Below are positions 1 through 9,642 of a stretch of DNA of 9,642 nt, piece after piece. Each line of letters begins with the position of its first letter. Position 1 is the first letter of the stretch. The translations under genes were made by a program, and so were the position numbers. The stretch spans positions 1 to 9,642 of the forward strand of contig JAEWPH010000292.1 of the NCBI GenBank assembly GCA_023460715.1. Reading direction: 5' to 3'. This stretch comes from Pseudomonadota bacterium. Its GTDB lineage: Bacteria > Pseudomonadota > Gammaproteobacteria > Burkholderiales > Burkholderiaceae_C. The notes beneath the pieces are model-generated. The model did not search any database. It had not been told where the DNA came from and saw only the letters and a program-made list of their open reading frames with translations.

Positions 1-1236
1 GTCCAGCACGGCGGTGCGCACGCCGCCGCCGGGCAGGGGCTCGGCCCGCAGCACGATGCGCCCGCCGCGCGGGCCGTGGCGCGCGGCGTTCTCCACCAGG
101 TTGCGCAGGGCGCCGTGCAGCAGCACCGGGTGGGCATGGATCCGGTCCGCATGGCACTCCAGCTCCAACTGGGGCGCGCCTTCTCCACCTTCGCCCGGCA
201 GCAAGGCCCGCTCGTCGCGCAGGGTCTGCAGCAACGGTGCCAGCGGCAGCCATTCGCGCGCCAGGGTGTCGGGGCGCTCCGGGTCCATGCGGGCCAGGGT
301 GAGCAGGTTTTCGACCAGCCGGGTGCAGCGGTCCACGTCGTCGCGCAGGGGCTGCAGCGCGGCCGGATCGGCCGGGGCGCCTCCGCGCCGCTGCATCAGC
401 TGGATGCGGCCGCGCAGCGCGGCCAGGGGCGTGCGCAGCTCGTGCGCGGCGTCGGCGGTGAAGCGGCGCTCGGCATCGAGTGCATGCGACAGCCGGCCCA
501 GCACGGCGTTGAGCGCGCCGATGATGGGCTGCAGCTCGCGCGGGTCCTGTTCCGGCGGCATGGGTGACAGATCCTGCGGGGACTTGGCCGCCACGCGGCG
601 CGCGGTGGCGTCCAGCGGCCGGAGCGCCTGGCGGATGGCCACCCAGCACACCAGCGCCAGCAGCGCCAGCAGGCCGAGCGCGGGCACGGCCAAATCCTCG
701 GCCATCTCGGCCAGCAGCTCGGTGCGGTCGGCCCAGGGCTGGCCGACCTGGGCGGAGAACTGCCCGTCGCGCGAGGGCCGCACGTACACGCGCCATGGCT
801 CGCCGCCCAGGAACACGTTGCGGTGGAAGCCCTTGGCCTCGTCCAGTTGCGGCACAAAGGCCTGCTCCGGCGCCTTGCTGGCGCGGCGCAGCACCTGGCC
901 GTCACGCGCGACCAGCTGGTAGTAGAGCTTGAGCTTGGCGGGCTCGCCGGCAGCGGCGGGATCGTCCTGCGCCAGCGCGCCGCTGCGGTGCAGCCGGTCG
1001 CCCAGCACCAGGGCCAGGCGGGCGCTTTCCTTCAGGGCGTCGTCGAAGACGTCGCTGGTTTCCTTCCAGGCCACGTGCACCACCAGCCCCACGCAGACCA
1101 GCCACAGGACCACGCTGCTGCCCAGGATGGTGGCGATGAGCCGGCGGCGCAGCGAGTACGCGCCCCGCGCGCTGGCGGTGGCAGGCGCGGACGCCGCCCG
1201 GCGCGGCCACAGGCGGGCAAGCCCCGGCACGCGCAT
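1..1236 (-). CDS. Sensor histidine kinase of QseC/TctE type (3' end cut by window edge)
   Basis: This is an inner-membrane sensor kinase that should autophosphorylate on a conserved histidine and pass phosphate to the response regulator encoded just upstream. 412 residues are visible. A basic N-terminus leads to a first membrane helix (about 33-55), a periplasmic region (about 56-183) and a second helix (about 184-202). A HAMP-like linker and the HisKA domain follow, with the H-box FTADAAHELRTPLAAL placing the phospho-acceptor at His265. The N-box is at about 375-387 (Asn379, Asn383). The frame is open to base 1 and ends at AVLD, where the first glycine box should begin, so the rest of the ATPase domain lies outside the window. 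The ATG (1236-1234) shares its A with the regulator's TGA, giving TGATG, which implies translational coupling. The periplasmic region has no motif I recognise, so the ligand is unknown. QseC and TctE types cannot be separated here. Confidence 0.93.
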   Translation of the reverse strand, partial: MRVPGLARLWPRRAASAPATASARGAYSLRRRLIATILGSSVVLWLVCVGLVVHVAWKETSDVFDDALKESARLALVLGDRLHRSGALAQDDPAAAGEPAKLKLYYQLVARDGQVLRRASKAPEQAFVPQLDEAKGFHRNVFLGGEPWRVYVRPSRDGQFSAQVGQPWADRTELLAEMAEDLAVPALGLLALLALVCWVAIRQALRPLDATARRVAAKSPQDLSPMPPEQDPRELQPIIGALNAVLGRLSHALDAERRFTADAAHELRTPLAALRGRIQLMQRRGGAPADPAALQPLRDDVDRCTRLVENLLTLARMDPERPDTLAREWLPLAPLLQTLRDERALLPGEGGEGAPQLELECHADRIHAHPVLLHGALRNLVENAARHGPRGGRIVLRAEPLPGGGVRTAVLD

Positions 1237-1895
1237 CACGCCGCCGCCATGCGGTAGCCCTGGTAGCGCACGGTGACGATGCTGCCGCTGCCCAGCTTGC
1301 GCCGCAGGTTGTAGATGTGCACCTCGATGGCGTTGCTCTCCACCTCTTCGCCCCAGCCGTACAGCGCCTCCTCGATGCGGGCACGGGGCACCACGTGCGT
1401 CGGCTGGCGCATGAGTGCCTCCAGCACCATGAACTCGCGCGCGGTGAGCGGCACCGGCTCGCCGGCCTGCGTCACGGTCTTGCCGGCCGGGTCCAGCGAC
1501 AGATCGCCATGGCACAGCGCCACGCTGGGCTGCTGTGCCTGCTTGCGCAGGGCGGCCCGCATGCGCGCCGAGAGCTCTTCCAGGTCGAACGGCTTGACCA
1601 GGTAGTCGTCGGCGCCCATGTCCAGGCCCGCCACCCGGTCGCTCACCGTGTCGCGCGCGGTGATGAAGATCACCGGCAGCGTGGCCTGGCGCGCGCGCAG
1701 GCGGCGCAGCACGGCGTCGCCCTCCAGGCCGGGCAGGCCGCGGTCCAGCAGCACGCACTGGTAGTCGTGGGTGTCCAGGGCGGCGTCGGCCAGCGCGCCG
1801 TCGCGCACCCAGTCCACGGCATACCCGTCGCACTGGAGCCAGGATTGGAGGGTTTCGCCGAGAGAGGCGTCGTCTTCTGCCAGGAGTACGCGCAT
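1236..1895 (-). CDS. OmpR-family DNA-binding response regulator (QseB/TctD type)
   Basis: This is a 219-residue transcription regulator, the usual length for the family. The N-terminal receiver domain (about 1-115) has the acidic pair Asp8-Asp9, phospho-acceptor Asp51 in LLDRGLPG, switch Thr79 and Lys101 in KPFDLEEL. The C-terminal winged-helix domain (about 125-216) carries the typical PLTAREFMVLEAL, EVHIYNLRRKL and VRYQGYRM segments. The ATG at 1895 is chosen because the receiver fold begins there (MRVLLAEDDASL). The frame stays open further upstream, but that extension runs into the HD-GYP gene and is not receiver-like. There is no clear Shine-Dalgarno sequence before the ATG. A -10-like TACACT sits only six bases upstream, so the message may be leaderless or nearly so. 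The stop overlaps the start of the partner kinase gene. The position after LLD, usually Leu in this motif, is Arg here. Confidence 0.95.
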   Translation of the reverse strand: MRVLLAEDDASLGETLQSWLQCDGYAVDWVRDGALADAALDTHDYQCVLLDRGLPGLEGDAVLRRLRARQATLPVIFITARDTVSDRVAGLDMGADDYLVKPFDLEELSARMRAALRKQAQQPSVALCHGDLSLDPAGKTVTQAGEPVPLTAREFMVLEALMRQPTHVVPRARIEEALYGWGEEVESNAIEVHIYNLRRKLGSGSIVTVRYQGYRMAAA

Positions 1896-1936
1896 CGGCG
1901 CAGTGTACGGGCCGCAGATGAAGCCAAGCTGAGGAC
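1896..1936 (-). promoter_or_regulatory. Candidate promoter with tandem 11-bp direct repeat upstream of the response regulator
   Basis: The 58-base gap after the HD-GYP stop holds two adjacent 11-mers, read on the minus strand as GTCCTCAGCTT (1936-1926) and GGCTTCATCTG (1925-1915). They agree at 7 of 11 positions and their cores CCTCA and CTTCA are one helical turn apart. Eleven bases past the second core is a -10-like TACACT (1907-1902), which ends six bases before the ATG. A box replacing a weak -35, about 11 bases from the -10, is the arrangement of OmpR/PhoB-type activated promoters. Autoregulation by the adjacent regulator is therefore an inference. No good -35 exists: TTGGCT is only 14 bases from TACACT. 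Confidence 0.33.
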
Positions 1937-1953
1937 AGGCGCGGCGTCCGGCG

Positions 1954-2945
1954 TCAGTCCGGCCAGCGTTCCTTGATGGCGATGAGCTGCGGCATCTGGG
2001 CGATGAACACCTCGACCATGCCGGGGTCGAAGTGCCGGCCCGCGTGCGCGCGCAGGTAGGCCACGGTGTCGTCGATGCTCCAGGGCTCCTTGTACGGGCG
2101 GCGTGCGGTGAGCGCGTCGAACACATCGGCCAGGGCGACGATGCGCGAGACCACCGGGATGGCCGTGCCGGCGAGGCCCTGCGGGTAGCCGCTGCCGTCC
2201 CATTTCTCGTGGTGGGTGAGCGCGATGGCATGGGCCATGTGCAGCACGCCGCCCGCATGCTCGCCGATGATCTCGGCGCCGATCTGCGGATGGCGGCGCA
2301 TCACGGTCCACTCGTCCGCATCCAGCGGGCCGGGCTTGCGCAGCACCGCGTCGGGGATGCCGATCTTGCCCACGTCGTGCATCGGCGCCGCGTTGAGCAC
2401 ATCCTCCGCCCATGCGGGCGGATAGCCCAGCGCCAGGGCCAGCACCTGGGCGAAGTGGCTCATGCGGATGACGTGCATGCCCGTCTCGTTGTCCTTGTAC
2501 TCGGCCGCGCGGCCCAGGCGCTGCACGATCTGCAGGCGGGTGGCCCGCAGCTCTTCGGTGCGCACCAGCGACAGGTGGGTACGCACGCGGGCGCGCACCA
2601 CCGGCGCGCTGACGGGCTTGGTGATGTAGTCCACCGCACCGACCTCGAAGCCGCGGGCCTCGTCCCGGGATTCGGTCAGGGCCGTCACGAAGATCACCGG
2701 AATGCCCGCCGTGGCGGGGTCTTCCTTGAGCGCGCGGCACACGGCGTGGCCGTCCAGCTGCGGCATCATCACGTCGAGCAGCAACAGATCGGGCTGCTGC
2801 TGCCGGGCGAGCTGCAGGGCGCGCTCGCCATCCGTGGCGAACAGCAGGCGGTAGTCGTCCTGCAGCATGTGGCGCAGCACCTGCAGGTTGGTGGGCTCGT
2901 CGTCCACCAGCAGCAGGCGGGGCCGATGGTCTTCCTGGGGCGTGA

Positions 2946-2949
<4 letters not shown>
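1954..2949 (-). CDS. Response regulator with HD-GYP cyclic-di-GMP phosphodiesterase output
   Basis: This is a cytoplasmic two-domain protein of 331 residues, built like RpfG. The receiver domain (about 11-125) has Asp16-Asp17, phospho-acceptor Asp59 in LLLLDVMMPQLDG, Thr89 and Lys111. The HD-GYP domain (about 140-331) keeps the expected metal and substrate motifs: Glu155 and His159 (NETGMHVIRM), His191-Asp192 with Lys195 (HDVGKIGIPD), His220, His246-His247, the GYP triplet at 254-256 and Asp275 (ALADVFDAL). With every metal ligand present, the domain is predicted to be an active phosphodiesterase hydrolysing cyclic-di-GMP, lowering the pool that favours biofilm over motility. Its ATG overlaps the TGA of the hybrid kinase in ATGA, so the two are probably translationally coupled and cognate. 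Phosphate would come from HPt His1105 of that kinase. The longer open frame upstream of 2949 overlaps the kinase gene in another frame and was rejected. Confidence 0.95.
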
Positions 2950-6743
<3,794 letters not shown>

Positions 6744-6768
6744 GGAGCGTACGGAAGTTGGAGGCAGC

Positions 6769-6792
6769 GCGCGATTGTGCCGGAAATCGCGC
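6769..6792. repeat. Perfect 8-bp inverted repeat 26 bases upstream of the hybrid kinase start
   Basis: Plus-strand gcgcgatt (6769-6776) and aatcgcgc (6785-6792) are perfect reverse complements around an 8-base spacer. The repeat ends about 25 bases before the kinase ATG. It could form a hairpin in the 5' leader or serve as a dimeric repressor operator. The GCGATT half-site also appears in the second repeat at 6826-6846. Which role it plays, if any, cannot be told from sequence. Confidence 0.5.
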
Positions 6793-6826
6793 CTCCGATA
6801 GTCTGCGCATTCGCGCCCGGCGGGTG

Positions 6827-6860
6827 CGATTGCATTTTTTCAATCGGCCATTCTGGCCGA
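6827..6860. repeat. Overlapping inverted repeats around a T6 tract
   Basis: Two dyads overlap here. The first is cgattg (6827-6832) and caatcg (6841-6846), separated by eight bases that include T6. The second is the 17-base palindrome tcggccattctggccga (6844-6860), with 7-bp arms and a 3-base centre. They share the bases tcg, so the two hairpins would be mutually exclusive in a transcript. The T-run lies on the wrong side of the second hairpin for an intrinsic terminator of minus-strand transcription. An operator or a leader RNA structure is possible. Confidence 0.45.
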
Positions 6861-6928
6861 CGGAATATCCGGGCGTCCAAGGCGCCGGCGGTGACAGCAC
6901 CCCAGCGCCCAGTCTTCCCGCGCTCCTC

Positions 6929-8731
6929 TCAGTGCGTGACGCGCCCCCACTCCTGCTCGTAGGTGTGCACCAGCGCCTGGTTGGACAGGCGGTTGACCGG
7001 CGCCGGCAGCCGCGCCATGTCCAGCGGAAAGTCGAACAGCAGCGGCAGCGTGGGCAGCGACAGGAAGCGCAGGCCTTCGGGCAGTTGCGCAGGCAGGCGC
7101 CACGGCCTGCGGCTGGCGATCACGAAGCCCCATTCGCCGAAGCTCGGTACGTGCGCGTGGTACGGCGCAGTGCGCAAGCCCACCGATTCCATGGTCTCCA
7201 CCACGGTCCAGAAGCTCTGGCGCGCCACCAGCGGCGAGGTGGTCTGCACGACGGCGTAGCCGCTGGCAGCCAGCCGCTGCTCCAGCAGGGCGTAGAAGCT
7301 GTTGGTGTAGAGCTTGCCGATGTTGAAGTTGGTGGGGTCGGGGAAGTCCACGACGATCACGTCGAAATGACTGTGAGCCCCCACGCTCCGCCGCTGCGCT
7401 GGGTCGCTGCCCCCCGAGGGGGCGCTCGCGCCTTGGGACGGCCCGGCGGCGCTCATGTGGGCCCCCACGCTCCGCCGCTTCGCTGGGTCGCTGCCCCCCG
7501 GGGGGGCGCTCGCGCCTTGGGACGGCCCGGCGGCGCTCATGGGGGCCTCCACGCTCTGCCCTGCGGGGGCCTCCGCGTCTCCCTCCTGCAGCCACTGGAA
7601 CGCATCGGCGTTGACGATATGCACGCGGGGGTCGTTGAGCGCGTTGCCGTTGAGCCGCACCAGGGCCGGGTTCTCGCGGAAGAGGGCCGTCATGGCCGGG
7701 TCCAGCTCCACCAGGGTGACCGACTCCACGCTGGGGTACTTGAGGATCTCGCGCACCGCCATGCCGTCGCCGCCGCCCAGCACCGCCACCCGGCGAGGAG
7801 CGCCGTGCGCGGACATCGCCGGGTGCACCAGGGCCTCGTGGTAGCGGTACTCATCACGCTCGGCGAACTGCAGATTGCCGTTCAGGTACAGCCGATGGCC
7901 CGCCTTGCCGTTGGTGACCACGATGCGCTGGTAGGGCGACACGCTGCTCATCACGATGCGGTCCTGGTAGAACTTGTCCTCGGCAAACCGCGTGAGGTGC
8001 TCGGCGCCCCACAGCCCCGCGGCCAGCACGCCCAGCACCGCGGCGCAGGCGAACGCATGGGCGCGCAGCCGGCGCAGCTCGTGCCGGAACAGCCACAGCG
8101 CCCACACCGCCACCACCGCATTCATCACGCCGAACAGCAGCCCCGTGCGGATGAGGCCCAGGTGCGGTACCAGCAGCAGCGGGAATGCCATGGACACGGC
8201 CAGCGCGCCCAGGTAGTCGAAGGTGAGCACCTGCGAGACCAGGTCCTTGAGCTGCACATTTCGCTTGAGGATGCGCATGACCAGCGGAATCTCCAGCCCC
8301 ACCAGCGTGCCCACCGCGAACACCATGCCGTACAGCAGGATGCGGAACGCGCCCGGTACGTAGGCATTCGCTATGAAAAGCGTAGCTGGAAGCGCCCCAC
8401 CGATGAGCGCCACCAGCAATTCGATCCTTAGAAAATGGGCAGGCAACTGCCGCTCGAAATACCGCGACAGCCACGAGCCCACGCCCATGGCGAAGAGATA
8501 GGTGCCGATGATGGTGCTGAACTGCAGCACCGAATCGCCCAGCACATACGACGCCAATGCGCCCGCCGCCAGTTCGTAGAGCAGCCCGCAGGCGGCGACG
8601 ACGAAGACGCTGGCGAGCAGGGCGATGTCGATGGGGCGGGGGGATGAAGTGGGGGCGGGCGGCGTGGACACGGCGGGTATTGTGCTGCGAGACGGCGGCC
8701 CGGCCCCGGGCCCTGTGATCGGCGCCGGCAC
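6929..8731 (-). CDS. Membrane-bound spermidine-synthase-like polyamine aminopropyltransferase with repeat insertion
   Basis: This 600-residue protein has an integral-membrane N-terminal half (about seven helices between 34 and 246) and a C-terminal SpeE-type Rossmann domain. The soluble part shows SPYQRIVVT (265-273), LYLNGNLQFAERDEYRYHEA (281-300), the nucleotide loop LGGGDG (318-323), VELDP (341-345), NADAF (374-378) and the active-site region DFPDPTN (462-468). Enzymes of this fold transfer an aminopropyl group from decarboxylated S-adenosylmethionine to a diamine. Membrane-fused members are less characterised, so the acceptor is uncertain. Residues 398-453 are two 28-residue repeats encoded by an 84-base tandem element. 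They sit between NADAF and DFPDP, where family members normally have a short loop. The GTG at 8731 is used, 10 bases after the upstream stop, with a weak AGG before it. A GTG at 8671 (residue 21) would also keep all membrane helices. Confidence 0.88.
   Translation of the reverse strand: MPAPITGPGAGPPSRSTIPAVSTPPAPTSSPRPIDIALLASVFVVAACGLLYELAAGALASYVLGDSVLQFSTIIGTYLFAMGVGSWLSRYFERQLPAHFLRIELLVALIGGALPATLFIANAYVPGAFRILLYGMVFAVGTLVGLEIPLVMRILKRNVQLKDLVSQVLTFDYLGALAVSMAFPLLLVPHLGLIRTGLLFGVMNAVVAVWALWLFRHELRRLRAHAFACAAVLGVLAAGLWGAEHLTRFAEDKFYQDRIVMSSVSPYQRIVVTNGKAGHRLYLNGNLQFAERDEYRYHEALVHPAMSAHGAPRRVAVLGGGDGMAVREILKYPSVESVTLVELDPAMTALFRENPALVRLNGNALNDPRVHIVNADAFQWLQEGDAEAPAGQSVEAPMSAAGPSQGASAPPGGSDPAKRRSVGAHMSAAGPSQGASAPSGGSDPAQRRSVGAHSHFDVIVVDFPDPTNFNIGKLYTNSFYALLEQRLAASGYAVVQTTSPLVARQSFWTVVETMESVGLRTAPYHAHVPSFGEWGFVIASRRPWRLPAQLPEGLRFLSLPTLPLLFDFPLDMARLPAPVNRLSNQALVHTYEQEWGRVTH
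7373..7540. repeat. Tandem 84-bp GC-rich repeat (two full copies plus a decayed third), inside a coding sequence
   Basis: Copy 1 is 7373-7456 and copy 2 is 7457-7540, each exactly 84 bases. They differ at three positions (7376/7460, 7396/7480, 7417/7501). One change is silent and two give Gln/Lys and Ser/Pro differences. A third, decayed stretch resembling the first 20 bases of a unit follows at 7541-7560. Each unit contains small palindromes such as CCCCCGAGGGGG (7411-7422) and GGCGC-TC-GCGCC (7421-7432), as in REP-like elements. On the minus strand each unit encodes a 28-residue peptide starting MSAAGPSQGASAP. From memory, such units are abundant between genes in Comamonadaceae genomes; this was not searched. 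Since 84 is divisible by three, the host frame is kept. Confidence 0.9.
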
Positions 8732-8741
8732 GTCGGCCTGC

Positions 8742-9642
8742 TCAGCGGGACGCAGCGACGGGCGGCGGTGGCAGCGCCCATTGCCTGCGCAGCACCGCGG
8801 CCCGCGCGTGCGCCTGCGCCCGTTGCTCGGACGTCAGCCGGGCCGCCTCGCGCCGCACGAAGGCAGCCGCCGACGAGGGGGACACGGTACTACTGGGATA
8901 GTCCTGCCACAGGAGGCGGTAGGCATGCCCCTCCACAGGGTCGCGCAGCGGCCCGAATACCGGGTCGTCCGCCTGCACCGGGGTGCCGGGGTCGTACAGG
9001 AAGGACAGGGTACTGAGTGCATCGCCCGGGCGGACCGCGGCCGCCTGGGACAGATACTCCAGCAGCTCCTGGCGCCACGCCGCCAGTTGCGGGCCGTCGA
9101 GCGGGAGGTGCTCCCGATCGGGATCTAGCCACCGCCCCGTGGGCCCGACATCGAGGAAGGCCAACTGTGCCTCCACCTGGCCGGCCCGGGCGTGCAGCCG
9201 CAGGATGGACAGGCGCAGCGCGTAGTCACGGTCGGACAGCCGCGCGCACAGGCGCTGCACTTGCGCATGTTCGGCAGCCAGCGCCTGTACGCGCTCGGGT
9301 GCGTCGCCCTGCGACCGGGCCGCGCCCAGCCATTCGGGAATGGCCTGGCGCGTCGCGCACCACGAGAGCGCTGACAGCACCTCGACATCCTCGGCAGCAC
9401 GGCCGAGATCCGGGCCGCGGTAGTCGCGCAGGATCTCCCACACAGGCTGTGCGGGCGGGTCCATGGAGCTGGTGGCGTGTGCGAAGGAGGCGCCGCGTTC
9501 CGGTGCGTGGAGCGTCTCTGCAGTGTCGGCAGGCGCATCCCCCAGCAGCGGATCCCAAGGAAAGTCGGCCACGGGAACCGGCGCGGAGGCCGGAGCAGGC
9601 GGCCAAGCCTGGGACCGCGCCTGCGCCAAGGCCGCGCGGGGC
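8742..9642 (-). CDS. Unrecognised, probably exported helical protein (5' end cut by window edge)
   Basis: The frame is open to the right window edge and 299 residues are visible up to the stop at 8744-8742. A TTG at 9629 could start translation, but the frame continues upstream (codons for PRAALAQA), so the true start is probably outside. That ALAQA segment followed by a polar, Pro-rich stretch looks like the end of a signal peptide with signal peptidase I cleavage after AQA. If so, the protein is periplasmic or secreted. The body is mostly helical. Segments such as LHARAGQVEAQLAFLD and AAAVRPGDALSTLSFLYDPG resemble Sel1-like or TPR-like solenoid repeats, but none matches cleanly. I do not recognise a family and assign no function. 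The aminopropyltransferase gene begins 10 bases after its stop, which suggests co-transcription. Confidence 0.75.
   Translation of the reverse strand, partial: PRAALAQARSQAWPPAPASAPVPVADFPWDPLLGDAPADTAETLHAPERGASFAHATSSMDPPAQPVWEILRDYRGPDLGRAAEDVEVLSALSWCATRQAIPEWLGAARSQGDAPERVQALAAEHAQVQRLCARLSDRDYALRLSILRLHARAGQVEAQLAFLDVGPTGRWLDPDREHLPLDGPQLAAWRQELLEYLSQAAAVRPGDALSTLSFLYDPGTPVQADDPVFGPLRDPVEGHAYRLLWQDYPSSTVSPSSAAAFVRREAARLTSEQRAQAHARAAVLRRQWALPPPPVAASR

Larger units (their letters stand above)
6744..6928. other. Intergenic region between the aminopropyltransferase and hybrid kinase genes
   Basis: This 185-base gap is the longest non-coding stretch in the window and is richer in A+T in its middle, around a T6 run at 6835-6840. 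It should hold the 3' end of the upstream transcript and the promoter for the kinase/HD-GYP pair. I see no convincing sigma-70 promoter: the best -10-like words on the minus strand (GACTAT, CACAAT) have no partner at proper spacing. No minus-strand hairpin is followed by a T-run. The notable content is the cluster of inverted repeats listed separately. Confidence 0.6.

Noticed and set aside
1896..2258. N-terminal extension of the response regulator to an upstream start at 2258
   Set aside because: The added 121 residues overlap the HD-GYP gene out of frame and have no domain character. The receiver domain starts at the ATG at 1895.
6764..6782. Sigma-54-like promoter (CGGCAC followed by GC-rich bases) upstream of the hybrid kinase
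   Set aside because: The conserved GG and GC doublets are one base off the required spacing and the TTGC element is not matched.
6812..6840. Plus-strand hairpin (6812-6828) followed by a T6 run, resembling an intrinsic terminator
   Set aside because: No plus-strand gene ends here, the T-run begins six bases after the stem, and for minus-strand transcription the order is reversed.
7373..7560. Possible CRISPR array or insertion sequence
   Set aside because: The two units abut directly without spacers and contain no transposase gene or terminal inverted repeats. They are a short tandem repeat.
6758..8431. A 557-codon plus-strand open frame across the aminopropyltransferase gene
   Set aside because: It is antisense to a gene with clear SpeE motifs and shows only low-complexity His/Arg/Gln-rich sequence. 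It stays open partly because the 84-bp repeat lacks stops in this frame too.

Overview
This is a GC-rich window (about 70% G+C by eye) whose genes all lie on the minus strand. They are tightly packed and several overlap by 1 to 4 bases. The codon bias, the QseBC/TctDE-type two-component pair, the MHYT hybrid kinase and an 84-base GC-rich interspersed repeat together suggest a betaproteobacterium of the family Comamonadaceae (Acidovorax-like). That assignment is inferred from the sequence and was not checked against a database.

Layout in transcription order, right to left: (1) 8742-9642, the C-terminal part of an unrecognised, probably exported protein cut by the right window edge. (2) 6929-8731, a membrane-bound spermidine-synthase-like aminopropyltransferase starting 10 bases after gene 1; its catalytic domain carries an in-frame insertion made of two 84-base tandem repeats. 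(3) 6744-6928, a 185-base intergenic region holding a cluster of inverted repeats. (4) 2946-6743, a 1265-residue MHYT-PAS-PAS-PAS-HisKA-HATPase-REC-HPt hybrid kinase. (5) 1954-2949, a REC-HD-GYP protein whose start overlaps the kinase stop (ATGA). (6) 1896-1953, a short gap with a candidate autoregulatory promoter. (7) 1236-1895, an OmpR-family response regulator. (8) 1-1236, its cognate sensor kinase, which overlaps the regulator by one base (TGATG) and is cut by the left window edge just before its first ATP-binding glycine box.

Genes 4 and 5 look like one phosphorelay that ends in cyclic-di-GMP hydrolysis. The MHYT membrane domain (a proposed O2/CO/NO sensor) and PAS domains would control kinase His668. 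Phosphate would then pass through Asp954 and His1105 of the same protein to Asp59 of the HD-GYP partner. This matches the RpfC/RpfG logic but has a different sensor. Genes 7 and 8 are a separate classical two-component system downstream on the same strand.

The most unusual feature is the tandem repeat inside the aminopropyltransferase. It adds about 56 to 70 residues to a loop between two conserved active-site motifs without breaking the reading frame. No RNA genes, insertion sequences, CRISPR arrays or convincing intrinsic terminators were found.
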